Origin: Candidatus Aadella gelida
GTDB taxonomy: Bacteria; Omnitrophota; Gorgyraeia; Tantalellales; Tantalellaceae
Direction of reading: 5' to 3'
Assembly: GCA_030765205.1 (NCBI GenBank)
Contig: JAVCDB010000050.1
Span: 1-34,772 of the forward strand
Length of the DNA stretch: 34,772 nt
The translations under genes were made by a program, and so were the position numbers. The notes beneath the pieces were generated by a model. The model did not search any database. It saw nothing but the letters and a program-made list of their open reading frames with translations, and was not told where the DNA came from. This document shows positions 15,203 to 23,771 of the stretch, one piece after another. The stretch's first letter is position 1; each line of letters starts with the position of its first letter.

Positions 15203-16531
15203 TTACACGAACTTTACGTCCAGCATATGCGCAGAGCATGAGATACAAGGATCGTATGCTCTTACAAGCATTTCTGAGAGTAGGGTTATTTCTTCTTTCG
15301 TCTTATCAAGATTCTCCGGTATGAGTTTTTTCATATCGAGATCTATATTCGAAAGGTTCTGATTCGTTGGTATAGAACAATTTGCGTTCTTCACAATACC
15401 TTTCTCATCCACCGTATACTCATGCACAAGCATGCCACGCGGGACTTCTACCAGCCCTGCTCCCGTACCGGCTTTGACCGAAAAACCCGCTTTTTCGTCA
15501 TCTTTTGGCCATGAAGTAACCACTTCGCTGTAATCGATCCCTTTCTCAAGAAAATGATCAATTATACGAATAGAGTCATATGTACAATGCGCTATCTCTA
15601 TAACCTGAGCAACAGTGTTCATGAACGAATTGTAACACGGCACTTTAAACCCTAATGCTTCGGCTACACCTTTAGCTTCATCGTTTAGTTTATCATAGTT
15701 GATATTGATCCTAGCCAAGGCCCCAACCATATAGGAATCTCTTTTATTCTTCGAATGTTTTGCCGTTGAATGTTCGGCATGGAACTCATGCACAACTTCC
15801 TTATAGTCACGAGGTTTAACCGTTTTATCTATATCAGTTGTCACAAGGTCTCCTTCATAGAACGCGTATTCATCAGGATGAGTTAGAGCCACGTATTCGG
15901 TTTCACGTTCGAATTCAGGAAGGGTTAAAGACTTAAAGATTTCGACTGTAGCATTAAGATCATCAACTTGGGAGAGAAGAATACTTTTCATCTCTTCAAG
16001 TTCCTTTTTTGTCGGCAGTTTTGTCCATCCCCTCACCACAAGACTTATAGGATGAGTATGACGTCCCGCAAGAATCGTGCAAAGATCGTTATACTGCTTC
16101 TTCATTCTTAGAGCTCTTAATACTACTTCTTTGTGTGTTTTCACTAAAGGCAAGACACTAGGCGCTCCTAGAGCATCCGGAGCCACCAGAAAACAAGCAT
16201 GCAAAAGATGGCTGTCAAGCGTCTCATAATGTAATATTAATTTCCTTAAAAGTTTAGTCTGTTCGCTTACCTCAAACCCTATTGCGTCTTCAGAAGCCTT
16301 TATCGAGGCTAATGAGTGACCGGTAGAGCATATCCCGCATATGCGAGATGTGATATGTTGCACTTCGAAGAGAGATCTATCTCTTACCATGGCCTCGAAG
16401 AAACGTGGAGCTTCAACTATCTCAAGCTGACATTTCTCAACCACACCTTCCTTAATATTGATTACAATATTTCCATGCCCCTCAACGCGGGTTACATGTT
16501 CAACGTTTATGTTTAGGTCTTTTTTACTCAT
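15203..16531 (-). CDS. hydA: Group 3b [NiFe] hydrogenase large (alpha) subunit
   Basis: The catalytic subunit, 442 residues, holds the NiFe(CN)2CO centre. The N-terminal ligand motif RICGICSTGH and the C-terminal motif DPCISCSAH supply the four metal-binding cysteines. The maturation protease is expected to cut after the last His and remove MLDVKFV. The order beta-gamma-delta-alpha of the four subunit genes, and the lack of any Tat signal or membrane anchor, place it with cytoplasmic NAD(P)-linked sulfhydrogenase-type enzymes. These can evolve hydrogen from NADPH or use polysulfide. The gene starts within the stop codon of the small-subunit gene (1-bp overlap). Confidence 0.96.
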   Translation of the reverse strand: MSKKDLNINVEHVTRVEGHGNIVINIKEGVVEKCQLEIVEAPRFFEAMVRDRSLFEVQHITSRICGICSTGHSLASIKASEDAIGFEVSEQTKLLRKLILHYETLDSHLLHACFLVAPDALGAPSVLPLVKTHKEVVLRALRMKKQYNDLCTILAGRHTHPISLVVRGWTKLPTKKELEEMKSILLSQVDDLNATVEIFKSLTLPEFERETEYVALTHPDEYAFYEGDLVTTDIDKTVKPRDYKEVVHEFHAEHSTAKHSKNKRDSYMVGALARININYDKLNDEAKGVAEALGFKVPCYNSFMNTVAQVIEIAHCTYDSIRIIDHFLEKGIDYSEVVTSWPKDDEKAGFSVKAGTGAGLVEVPRGMLVHEYTVDEKGIVKNANCSIPTNQNLSNIDLDMKKLIPENLDKTKEEITLLSEMLVRAYDPCISCSAHMLDVKFV

Positions 16532-17289
16532 TATTTTTCCGCCTCCAGTTTACATGTGTTATATAGATCAAATTTCTTCTTTAATTCTTCCACTGTATAT
16601 CCATACTTTTTAAGAATATCCATCTGGCCTTCTTCCGGATAATTGTCGAGAAATCCGCGGCATCCATAGCAGGTATTTCCCCAACTTATGCACCACGCAT
16701 CACATCCCCCGCGTGTTACCGGCCCCATACATACCTGCCCTTTTTCAAACAAGCATACGTTTTCTTTAAGTTTGCACTCAACACATACTGCGTATTTAGG
16801 CGGAGTATATCCTTTGCCCAAAAGTATTGATTTAAGAGCTTTAACTACTTCATCTGTACTAACAGGACAACCATGTATGTAATGATCGATCTTAACAACT
16901 TGATCGACGGATCTAGGCTCTCCGGCATCTAACGGAAATTCACGTCCCGCATACACAATATCTTTAGCTTCTTTCTGTGTATACTTCTTTCTAAGACCAT
17001 TCACTCCGCCTATAGTAGCACATGAACCATATGCTATGAGTATAGACGCGTTCTCCCGTATCTTCTTAAGTCTATCCTCATCCTGTTTTCTGGTTATGGA
17101 CCCTTCGATGAAAGCTATGTCATAATCATCGCTGCGTTCTGAAATAGCTTCACGGAAGTTCACGATATCACAATGTTCGAGAACGCCTAGAAACGCTTCA
17201 TTCAAATATGTCACCTGCAACTGACATCCCTCACAACACGCAAAATCAAAAAACGCTATACGTACCTTTTTTTTAGTATCCTTACTCAT
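16531..17289 (-). CDS. hydD: Group 3b [NiFe] hydrogenase small (delta) subunit
   Basis: This subunit passes electrons from the active site to the flavin subunit through iron-sulfur clusters. Of its 252 residues, CCEGCQLQV near the N-terminus and the downstream IAYGSCATIGG and IHGCPV provide the proximal-cluster cysteines. A Cys-rich C-terminal half (CVECKLKENVCLF, GQVCMGP, GGCDAWC, CYGCRG) binds further clusters. No twin-arginine signal is present, so it is cytoplasmic. It overlaps hydG by four bases (ATGA) and hydA by one base. Confidence 0.95.
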   Translation of the reverse strand: MSKDTKKKVRIAFFDFACCEGCQLQVTYLNEAFLGVLEHCDIVNFREAISERSDDYDIAFIEGSITRKQDEDRLKKIRENASILIAYGSCATIGGVNGLRKKYTQKEAKDIVYAGREFPLDAGEPRSVDQVVKIDHYIHGCPVSTDEVVKALKSILLGKGYTPPKYAVCVECKLKENVCLFEKGQVCMGPVTRGGCDAWCISWGNTCYGCRGFLDNYPEEGQMDILKKYGYTVEELKKKFDLYNTCKLEAEK

Positions 17290-18152
17290 AAGGCTTCCTC
17301 CAATCCTTTTATCTCTTCATATGTGAACGTAGGACCATCCTGACAGACATATTGATCGTTAATCTGACAGTGCCCGCATTTACCTAAACCGCATTTCATC
17401 CTTCTTTCTAAAGAAAGTACTATCTGTTTGTCAGGCAATCCCTTCTTGATAAGTTCCTGAATAACAAACTTATACATAATAGGAGGCCCGACTACTACCG
17501 CATACGTCCTATTAACATCTATATCTACTCCGGGAATAAGAGTGGTTATAACCCCTACATTACCTTTCCATTCCGGATCTGCCTTGTCTACCGTACACGC
17601 ATAATTTATATCCGTTGACTTCTGCCAACTCTCAATTTCTTCCCTAAACAGCCTGTCTCCCGGCTGTTTACATCCCAAAAGGATGGTAACCTCTCCGAAA
17701 TCCCGTCTTTTATCCATAACGAAATTTATAAGTGATCTTAGCGGTACTATACCTAACCCTCCCGCAACCAGCATAAGATCGTTACCTTTCATATCGTCTA
17801 TAGGGAAAGGTTTCCCAAAAGGCCCTCTGACCCCTACTTTATCGCCTTCATTGAGAGCTGTAAGTGCGGCCGTGAAAACTCCAACTTTTCTAACACATAT
17901 TTCAAAAGTGTTTTTGTTGGTTTTCGTAGGTGACGATGATATCGAAATAGGCGCCTCTCCTATACCAAATATAGAAAGTTGAACGAATTGTCCGGGAAGA
18001 TCCCCTAACTTACGATCACCTTCGAGTTTTATCTCAAAGAATTTCTCGTTCTCCGTCATCTGCTCTGTCCTAACAATAGTTCCCTCCATAGGGGAATATA
18101 GAGGATTAACATCTATCGTTTTTACTCGATCTTTATTATTGCAATTACACAT
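17286..18152 (-). CDS. hydG: Group 3b hydrogenase gamma subunit, FAD/NAD(P)H oxidoreductase
   Basis: This 288-residue ferredoxin-NADP reductase-like subunit exchanges electrons with NAD(P)H. The FAD-binding barrel includes PISISSSP, and the nucleotide domain contains LVAGGLGIVPLRSLI and TILLGCKQPGDRLF. Its C-terminus has a four-Cys [2Fe-2S] motif (RMKCGLGKCGHCQI, then YVCQDGPTF), as in PyrK-like and sulfhydrogenase gamma subunits. It overlaps hydB by 8 bp and hydD by 4 bp. Preference for NADH or NADPH cannot be read from the sequence. Confidence 0.94.
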   Translation of the reverse strand: MCNCNNKDRVKTIDVNPLYSPMEGTIVRTEQMTENEKFFEIKLEGDRKLGDLPGQFVQLSIFGIGEAPISISSSPTKTNKNTFEICVRKVGVFTAALTALNEGDKVGVRGPFGKPFPIDDMKGNDLMLVAGGLGIVPLRSLINFVMDKRRDFGEVTILLGCKQPGDRLFREEIESWQKSTDINYACTVDKADPEWKGNVGVITTLIPGVDIDVNRTYAVVVGPPIMYKFVIQELIKKGLPDKQIVLSLERRMKCGLGKCGHCQINDQYVCQDGPTFTYEEIKGLEEAL

Positions 18153-19185
18153 TTTTATTCTCCTTTGTAAGCTCGTTCACGGTTTCTATAAGACTTATAC
18201 CAGCCATACAGGTACGAGTACATCTTCCGCAACCCGTACAGAAAAATTTGTTATATTTATCTACAGGATAATCAAATTTCCTATAATACCTGTGTTTTTG
18301 ACGGGAAGATCTCTCTTCACGGAAATTTTCTCCACCGGCAACTTCAGCAAATTCCTCAAGCTGACAAGAATCCCAGACCCGGCCTCTTTCTCCTCCGGAC
18401 ATATCAAGCTCTACATTATCCTGCACATCAAAACAATAGCATGTCGGGCATACCGCGGTACAGTTCCCGCAGGATACGCATTTTTTTCCAATAGCGTCCC
18501 ATGCAGCGCTTTTGAAGGACTTTTTGAATATACCCTGTATATCTCTAAAATCGGCTTTAAGATGTTTTTTGAACTTATCAAGTTTTTTCTTCTGCGCTTC
18601 TTTAAGGGCAGCCTTAATATCTCCTTCGTCGCCTTTCTCAAATATTTTGTGATCGTCAATAAGCTCGTCACCTGCACTAGAATTGATATGGATAACATAT
18701 TTTTTACCAATATCAGTTATCATGATGTCGTATCCTGCTTTAGGCTTGTGCGTATCCATAGTGGCACAGGTCGCACAATCATCGCAAGGAGCCATACATT
18801 CGTATCCTATAACTTTTATTGCCTTCCTTCTCTTCTTATAGTAAGGATCCGCAGGATCATTATAGAAAACCGCTTCAAGACATTCCATCCCGTCAATATC
18901 ACATGTATGCGCAGCGAATATAACGGTAGGTTCTATCTCAACAGTAGTTTTGTCCATTTTTGTCTCACCCATCGTGAAACTTCCAAGTTTTTCTTTTTGC
19001 GGTAAAAAATACTTTTTAGGCGGTAATATAGTAGGTTTATATTCCACAACCAGATCTTCCGCATTGTCTATGTCGGCAAAAACGAATTGGTTTTCCTTTT
19101 TGACGGGTCCGACTACTCGATGGTCTTTCTTTAAAAGATCAACGAATTTCCCTAGATTATCTTTTTCCAAATAAACATACCTCAT
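18145..19185 (-). CDS. hydB: Group 3b hydrogenase beta subunit, 4Fe-4S protein
   Basis: A 346-residue iron-sulfur subunit of the sulfhydrogenase type. Two C-terminal ferredoxin-like motifs are visible: CVSCGNCTAVCPTCYC (around residue 240) and CTGCGRCTRTCMAGI (around 320). An additional Cys cluster, YECMAPCDDCATC, lies near residue 135. The Cys-rich layout matches the beta subunit of archaeal and bacterial sulfhydrogenases, which extends the electron relay and is associated with polysulfide reduction. It starts within the hypB stop codon (ATGA overlap). A lysine-rich stretch near residues 200-220 is unremarkable charged linker. Confidence 0.92.
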   Translation of the reverse strand: MRYVYLEKDNLGKFVDLLKKDHRVVGPVKKENQFVFADIDNAEDLVVEYKPTILPPKKYFLPQKEKLGSFTMGETKMDKTTVEIEPTVIFAAHTCDIDGMECLEAVFYNDPADPYYKKRRKAIKVIGYECMAPCDDCATCATMDTHKPKAGYDIMITDIGKKYVIHINSSAGDELIDDHKIFEKGDEGDIKAALKEAQKKKLDKFKKHLKADFRDIQGIFKKSFKSAAWDAIGKKCVSCGNCTAVCPTCYCFDVQDNVELDMSGGERGRVWDSCQLEEFAEVAGGENFREERSSRQKHRYYRKFDYPVDKYNKFFCTGCGRCTRTCMAGISLIETVNELTKENKNV

Positions 19186-19853
19186 ACTTTCTGCTCCTTT
19201 TTAGTTTTTATCTTATCTTTAACCCATTCGATAAAATTATCTATTCCCTCACCAGTTTTGCATGACATCCTTATAATCTTTATCCCGGGATTTACTGTGC
19301 AAAGACTCTTTTCTGCATATCGCATATCAAAATCTACATGTTCCAGAAGATCTGTCTTATTTATAAGAGCTACTTCACTTTCCTGTATAAGTAGTGGATA
19401 TTTTTCAGGTTTATCATGCCCTTCAGCCGTACTCAATAGCGCCACCTTTTCGTCCTCCCCTATATCAAATTCTGCAGGGCAAACAAGATTTCCCACGTTC
19501 TCTACTATCACCAGATCCAAACCATCTATTTCGACATTCGAAAGAGCTGCCCGAACAAGTCCGGCATCTATATGACAAGCATTCCCTGTATTGATCTGAA
19601 CGACCGGAAGAGACAGTGCATCCATCCTTTCAGCGTCACGTGATGTGAAACAGTCCCCTGTCAGGATAGTGAAGGATATCCCCTCTTTTTTGAGCAGAGG
19701 TCCTGCTTTTTCTAAAAGTGATGTCTTCCCAGCTCCGGGAGAAGAAATCATATTCATCATAAACACCTTCTTCTCTTTTAGAGAAGATCTTATCTTAGAA
19801 GCAGTCTTATCGTTATCTTTGAGTATATTTTCTTTTATCACTTTAAAAGCCAT
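19182..19853 (-). CDS. hypB: Hydrogenase nickel-incorporation GTPase HypB
   Basis: This GTPase helps insert nickel into the hydrogenase large subunit. Its 223 residues contain the P-loop SSPGAGKTSLL, the nickel-site segment NTGNACHIDAGLV, the switch region VIVENVGNLVCPAEFDIGE, and NKTDLLEH as base-recognition motif. There is no N-terminal His-rich stretch or CxxCGC site, so it lacks the nickel-storage function some HypB proteins have; the permease with the His-rich loop may compensate. I choose the ATG at 19853 (AAAGGACG box); a GTG at 19868 directly after the hypA stop is the alternative. Confidence 0.95.
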   Translation of the reverse strand: MAFKVIKENILKDNDKTASKIRSSLKEKKVFMMNMISSPGAGKTSLLEKAGPLLKKEGISFTILTGDCFTSRDAERMDALSLPVVQINTGNACHIDAGLVRAALSNVEIDGLDLVIVENVGNLVCPAEFDIGEDEKVALLSTAEGHDKPEKYPLLIQESEVALINKTDLLEHVDFDMRYAEKSLCTVNPGIKIIRMSCKTGEGIDNFIEWVKDKIKTKKEQKV

Positions 19854-19868
19854 AAATCGTCCTTTCAC

Positions 19869-20111
19869 TTAATATTCTATTCCTTTGATCGTAAACTCTT
19901 TTCCTCCGGGCACAACCATTACTTTTAGTTTAGCATTTTTAAGTTTAATACTTTTAGGTACATGTTTGAAACAGTTCTCCATTATCTCCGGAACAATATA
20001 CCTAAGTTCTCCTACCTCAAGATGAACCTCTTTAACTTCATGTATACTTACGTCGTCTACTTCTTTATTCAATATAGAAACCATACTCTCTATAAGTTTC
20101 ATCTCATGCAT
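19869..20111 (-). CDS. hypA: HypA-like nickel chaperone lacking the zinc finger
   Basis: HypA delivers nickel with HypB. The protein starts MHEMKLIESM, keeping the His2-Glu3 nickel site, and its body (VHLEVGELRYIVPEIMENCF) fits the family. It is only 80 residues long against about 113-118 usually. The central zinc-binding domain with two CxxC pairs is missing, and the sequence passes from LKVMVVPGGKE directly to the normal C-terminal strand FTIKGIEY. Only one Cys is present. The reading frame is intact, so this looks like a clean in-frame loss rather than a frameshift. The start at 20111 is set by the obligatory MHE. No Shine-Dalgarno sequence is visible; a heptad-repeat element ends 7 bp upstream. 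Confidence 0.85.
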   Translation of the reverse strand: MHEMKLIESMVSILNKEVDDVSIHEVKEVHLEVGELRYIVPEIMENCFKHVPKSIKLKNAKLKVMVVPGGKEFTIKGIEY

Positions 20112-20118
20112 AATAATA

Positions 20119-20247
20119 GGTCCAAAGGTCAAAAAGTCTAAAGTCGAAAAGTCTCATAGTTTATAACCTTATTTTGTAATGTTCCCTAAATTTGAATGCC
20201 ACAGGATTCTTCGGACCTTTCGACTTTTAGACCTTTGACTTTTAAAC
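20119..20247 (-). repeat. Inverted heptad/octad repeat element between hypE and hypA
   Basis: The left array has GTC spaced at 7-8 bp (AAAGGTC, AAAAAGTC, TAAAGTC, GAAAAGTC; 20119-20153). The right array is its inverted counterpart (GACCTTT, CGACTTTT, AGACCTTT, GACTTTT; 20214-20243). The centre of about 60 bp carries no gene. The element fills the whole hypE-hypA gap and can fold into a long imperfect hairpin. Confidence 0.75.
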
Positions 20248-20251
20248 TGCC

Positions 20252-21256
20252 CTAACAGATCCTCGGAAGCTGTTCTCCCGTAAGCATACCGACTATCCTG
20301 GTCACTCCATACCTAGTCTTCAAGCAAACCTTCCTGGGATTCTCTTCCGTTACTTCGCCTATAATACACGCGTCCTTACCATACTCATTCTTTTTCAGTA
20401 TATCAATCACTTTATCCGCACATTCCGGAGCTGTAATCAGTACCGCCTTACCTTCATTAGCAATATAGAGAGGGTCCAGTCCCAAAAGTTCACATGCGCC
20501 TTTAACTGCCTCTTTGATAGGCACATTTTTTTCCTCAATAATAATACCGAGATTGCTACTATCTGTTATCTCATTCAGCGTTGTAGCTAATCCTCCTCTG
20601 GTAGGATCGCGCATAAACTTAACTCCGTTTGCCCCGCACATTACCTGATCCAGCATATCATTGAGCGGAGCGCAATCGCTATATATCTCGCTTTCAAATT
20701 CCAGCCCCTTCCTCTCACCCAGCACTGCTACACCGTGGTCACCTACTGTACCCGTTATTATGATTTTATCTCCAGGCTCAATCTGATCTATGCCTATCCG
20801 GTCTCCAGATCCGAAGACCCCTACTCCGGAAGTATTTATAAAAATTTTATCGGCTTCTCCTCTTGCAACGACTTTTGTGTCACCCGTAACGATAGAAACT
20901 CCCGCTTTTTTCGCCCATTCAGACATTGATATTACGATCTTTTCCAGATCTTTTTCAGGGAAACCTTCTTCAAGAATAAACCCGCAGCTCATATATTTAG
21001 GCCTCGCTCCCGCGACAGCAAGATCGTTAACCGTACCGCAAACCGCTATTTTACCTATATCACCGCCCGGGAAAAATATAGGTTTTACTACAAAAGTATC
21101 TGTAGTGAATGCTATTTTCTCAGAAGATATATCCAAAACGGCCGAGTCATCCGCTCTATCGAGAATATCGTTTTTGAAATGTTTAAAAAAGATGTCCTGA
21201 ACAAGCTTATGCGATATCTTTCCGCCGCTTCCATGTTCAAGAGTTATTATACTCAT
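20252..21256 (-). CDS. hypE: Hydrogenase maturation protein HypE
   Basis: HypE dehydrates the carbamoyl group on its C-terminal Cys to a thiocyanate, the source of the CN ligands. The 334 residues show the PurM-like ATP-binding features LEHGSGGKISHKLV, ITGTVGDHGVAVL and MRDPTRGGLATTLNEI. The protein ends with LPRIC, whose last Cys is the carrier residue. The ATG at 21256 follows a GGGGA box at the hypD end and lies one base after the hypD stop; upstream in-frame codons encode hypD-overlapping sequence with no family match. Everything needed for activity is present. Confidence 0.96.
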   Translation of the reverse strand: MSIITLEHGSGGKISHKLVQDIFFKHFKNDILDRADDSAVLDISSEKIAFTTDTFVVKPIFFPGGDIGKIAVCGTVNDLAVAGARPKYMSCGFILEEGFPEKDLEKIVISMSEWAKKAGVSIVTGDTKVVARGEADKIFINTSGVGVFGSGDRIGIDQIEPGDKIIITGTVGDHGVAVLGERKGLEFESEIYSDCAPLNDMLDQVMCGANGVKFMRDPTRGGLATTLNEITDSSNLGIIIEEKNVPIKEAVKGACELLGLDPLYIANEGKAVLITAPECADKVIDILKKNEYGKDACIIGEVTEENPRKVCLKTRYGVTRIVGMLTGEQLPRIC

Positions 21257-21257
21257 A

Positions 21258-22343
21258 TTATTCCCCATATTGATACCATGCCGCGCAGGTACCCTCACTT
21301 GATACCATGCATGCACCTTTGGGCGCTTCGGGTGTACATTCTCTGCCGAAAAGCCCACAATCTGCCGGATCCTTTGCGCCTCTTAAAATGTCTCCGCATA
21401 TACATCCCGAAAAACTTTCTGCCGGAGGAACAGTTATATCAAAAACTTTGTCAGCATCATACTCTGCGTATTTTTCTTTTATCTTAAGTCCTGAATCGGG
21501 TATAATCCCTAACCCTCTCCATTCTGCGTCTGCGGCCCTAAAGACATCGTCCATTACATCTTTGGCTTTTACGTTACCTTCCTCATTTACAACACGTTCA
21601 TAAGCATTTATCAATGCCGGCTGATCCATTTCATGTTTTTCTGTTAAAAGATATATCGCTCTCAAAAGATCTGCGGGTTCAAACCCTGACACGCAGCACG
21701 AGACGCCGCTTTTCTTAACTACCGGATCGTACATCCCTGTCCCAGTTATAGCGGTAACGTGCCCGGGACACAGGAGCGCGTCTATTCTTGAGTCTTTCGC
21801 GTCCGTCACAGCTTTAAGTGCCTGAGGCATAGTTCTGGCGAGAGAAAGAACACTAAAATTATTTATCCTCTCCTCCGTAGCTTGTCTTATTGCTGCTGCT
21901 ATGGTCGGTGCCGTGGTCTCGAACCCTATCCCGATGAATACAACCTTTTTCGCCGGCTCCTCTTTAGCAAGTTTTACAGCGTCCTGCGCCGAATAGACTA
22001 TCCTGACATCACTGCCCGAAGCTTTAGCTTTTATCAAAGAACTGTTCGTGCCCGGAACTCTCATCATGTCCCCGAACGTGCATATTATACAATTGTTCAA
22101 TTCGGATAACGCTATGATCTTATCAATATCCCCGATAGACGCAACACAAACCGGGCATCCGGGTCCGGAGATAAGTTTTATATTATCTCCTACAAGTTTT
22201 TGTATCCCATTTTTTCTTATGGACATAGTATGTCCACCGCATACTTCCATGATATTGAACGGTTTATGGGAGATCTTCTTTATCTCTTCAGATATCTTAA
22301 GGCAAAGGTCGGTATCCCTGTATTCATCAATATACCTGGACAT
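21258..22343 (-). CDS. hypD: Hydrogenase Fe-(CN)2CO assembly scaffold HypD
   Basis: HypD works with HypC to build the Fe(CN)2CO unit. The 361 residues include the first catalytic Cys motif EVCGGHTM, the second SGPGCPVCVA, the SGFEPADLL motif, and the C-terminal [4Fe-4S] cysteines (SGCICGDI, DCGLFGREC, GACMVSSEGTC). All family cysteines are visible and the length is normal. It begins 1 bp after hypC ends and is followed within 1 bp by hypE, so hypC, hypD and hypE are translated as a tight unit. Confidence 0.97.
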   Translation of the reverse strand: MSRYIDEYRDTDLCLKISEEIKKISHKPFNIMEVCGGHTMSIRKNGIQKLVGDNIKLISGPGCPVCVASIGDIDKIIALSELNNCIICTFGDMMRVPGTNSSLIKAKASGSDVRIVYSAQDAVKLAKEEPAKKVVFIGIGFETTAPTIAAAIRQATEERINNFSVLSLARTMPQALKAVTDAKDSRIDALLCPGHVTAITGTGMYDPVVKKSGVSCCVSGFEPADLLRAIYLLTEKHEMDQPALINAYERVVNEEGNVKAKDVMDDVFRAADAEWRGLGIIPDSGLKIKEKYAEYDADKVFDITVPPAESFSGCICGDILRGAKDPADCGLFGRECTPEAPKGACMVSSEGTCAAWYQYGE

Positions 22344-22344
22344 A

Positions 22345-22554
22345 TTATTTGTTCCCCTTAAAAAAATCTATAGTGAACTTAGCCTTTTCCTCACTGACTT
22401 TCTGTAAAGCATATCCCGCATGTACCAGCACATATTCCCCTACCTCGGGTTCAGAAATAAGATCCAAAGCTACATCCTTTTTAATCCCCGATAGCTCTAT
22501 CGTAGCTATCTTGCCTTTTATTTCAGTTATCTTCCCGGGTACGCTCCAGCACAT
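22345..22554 (-). CDS. hypC: Hydrogenase maturation chaperone HypC
   Basis: A 69-residue HypC/HupF family chaperone that carries the iron centre from HypD to the large subunit. It begins MCWSVPGKI, with the essential Cys2, and contains the EVGEYVLVHAGYALQKV signature. A GGAGAG box precedes the ATG at 22554. The stop is 1 bp before the hypD start. Confidence 0.96.
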   Translation of the reverse strand: MCWSVPGKITEIKGKIATIELSGIKKDVALDLISEPEVGEYVLVHAGYALQKVSEEKAKFTIDFFKGNK

Positions 22555-22581
22555 ATCTCTCCTTGGCCATCAGAGATGGCA

Positions 22582-22690
22582 GACCATAGACTGTTGACTA
22601 TTGACTTTTTTAATATTTTTCGAAGAAAAATATTGGTTTACTATCCAATTTACACATCGGTCATTCTCTGTCTATAGTCAATAGTCTCCT
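22582..22690 (-). repeat. Inverted heptad repeat element between hypF' and hypC
   Basis: The left array is four heptads (GACCATA, GACTGTT, GACTATT, GACTTTT; 22582-22609). The right array is in inverted orientation (GTCTATA, GTCAATA, GTCTCCT; 22670-22690). The centre contains a palindrome with AATATTTTTC/GAAAAATATT arms (22611-22633) and the motif CGGTCATTCTCTGTC, both related to the element at 28969-29120. It ends 1 bp from the hypF' stop codon. Confidence 0.85.
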
Positions 22691-22691
22691 A

Positions 22692-23771
22692 TTATGCATT
22701 CGCCGCGATAACGGCTTGTCCTACCGATATCCCGAGATCCGTTGTCGAATATTTTTTATGTTTAAAAAGTTCCATTGCGCTGTCTGAAAACATTTCCTCC
22801 AAAAGGTCTACCAGATACTGGTTCTGGAAGCATCCTCCGGATATACACACTTTCCTGATACCCGTTATCTGATGGAGAAGTTCGCTTATGCGGAACACCT
22901 TATCACATACAGTATTGTGGAATTTAGCGCTAATAACTCCGGGATCTATTCCCTCTTTGATATCTTCGACTATGCCTTTTATAAGGCCCGCTACATCTGC
23001 CTCATTGTTTGTTACGCTATACTTATAACTCTCTCCGGTATTTTTATCAGCTATCTGTTCCAGCATTATAGCGCCTTGCGCCTCGTATTCGGCAATATCA
23101 CAAATGCCTACAAGCGCAGCTACAGCATCAAAAAGTCTTCCCATTCCCGACGATAAGGGGCAATTGACGTTCTTCTTTATCATTTGCTCGACCATATCGA
23201 TCTTGTTGCTCTCTATCCTATGTAGCAAAGGTATGTCAGTCTCCCTGAACGCATCTCCATAGGCTTGATAAAGGTAAGCAAGAGCCATCCTCCATATCTC
23301 CGTTACTGCCGCGTCTCCCCCGGGGACCGGGACATAACCCAAATGGTACTTACGTTCAAACTGTTTTCTGTCGCATATAAAGAACTCTCCTCCCCAAGAC
23401 GCTCCGTCGCTACCGTAACCCGTACCGTCAAAAGAAACACCTATTACTTTTTCGTTTATCCCGTTATCTTCCATGCACGAAACTATGTGTGCGTGATGAT
23501 GCTGTACCTTTACCAGTACCGAGTCTTTATTCTCTCTGCCTAACAGTTCGGCAAGAGATGTCGAGAGATAATCCGGATGAAGATCACATGCTATACGATT
23601 CGGAACTATACCCTCCTCGGCAAGATGATCTCTCGTTGTTTTCTCGAACCGGTTATAGTTTTCTATCCCTGTTAAAGTTTCGACGGGTTTACTCACGTAT
23701 ATATGGTCTCCCATAATGACCGTAAAAGTGTTCTTATTTTCTGCGCCAAGCGCTAATATCTTATCCATCAT
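22692..23771 (-). CDS. hypF: HypF carbamoyltransferase (Kae1-like) domain protein, without the N-terminal domains
   Basis: HypF normally has about 750 residues: acylphosphatase, two zinc fingers, a YrdC-like carbamoyl-AMP synthase and a Kae1-like carbamoyltransferase that loads HypE. Here only the last part exists, 359 residues starting at ILALGAENKNTF, which is where the Kae1-like domain begins. Metal-binding VQHHHAHIVSCMED, the nucleotide segment FDGTGYGSDGASWGGEFF and the SGGCFQNQYL motif are intact. The ATG overlaps the rex stop (ATGA), so the start is natural, and upstream sequence is rex rather than a broken hypF. The missing activities would have to be encoded elsewhere. Confidence 0.9.
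   Translation of the reverse strand: MMDKILALGAENKNTFTVIMGDHIYVSKPVETLTGIENYNRFEKTTRDHLAEEGIVPNRIACDLHPDYLSTSLAELLGRENKDSVLVKVQHHHAHIVSCMEDNGINEKVIGVSFDGTGYGSDGASWGGEFFICDRKQFERKYHLGYVPVPGGDAAVTEIWRMALAYLYQAYGDAFRETDIPLLHRIESNKIDMVEQMIKKNVNCPLSSGMGRLFDAVAALVGICDIAEYEAQGAIMLEQIADKNTGESYKYSVTNNEADVAGLIKGIVEDIKEGIDPGVISAKFHNTVCDKVFRISELLHQITGIRKVCISGGCFQNQYLVDLLEEMFSDSAMELFKHKKYSTTDLGISVGQAVIAANA

Noticed and set aside
18139-19005. A 288-codon plus-strand frame opposite hydB
   Set aside because: It is a shadow of the Cys-rich hydB gene; the translated product has no recognisable domain or ribosome site.
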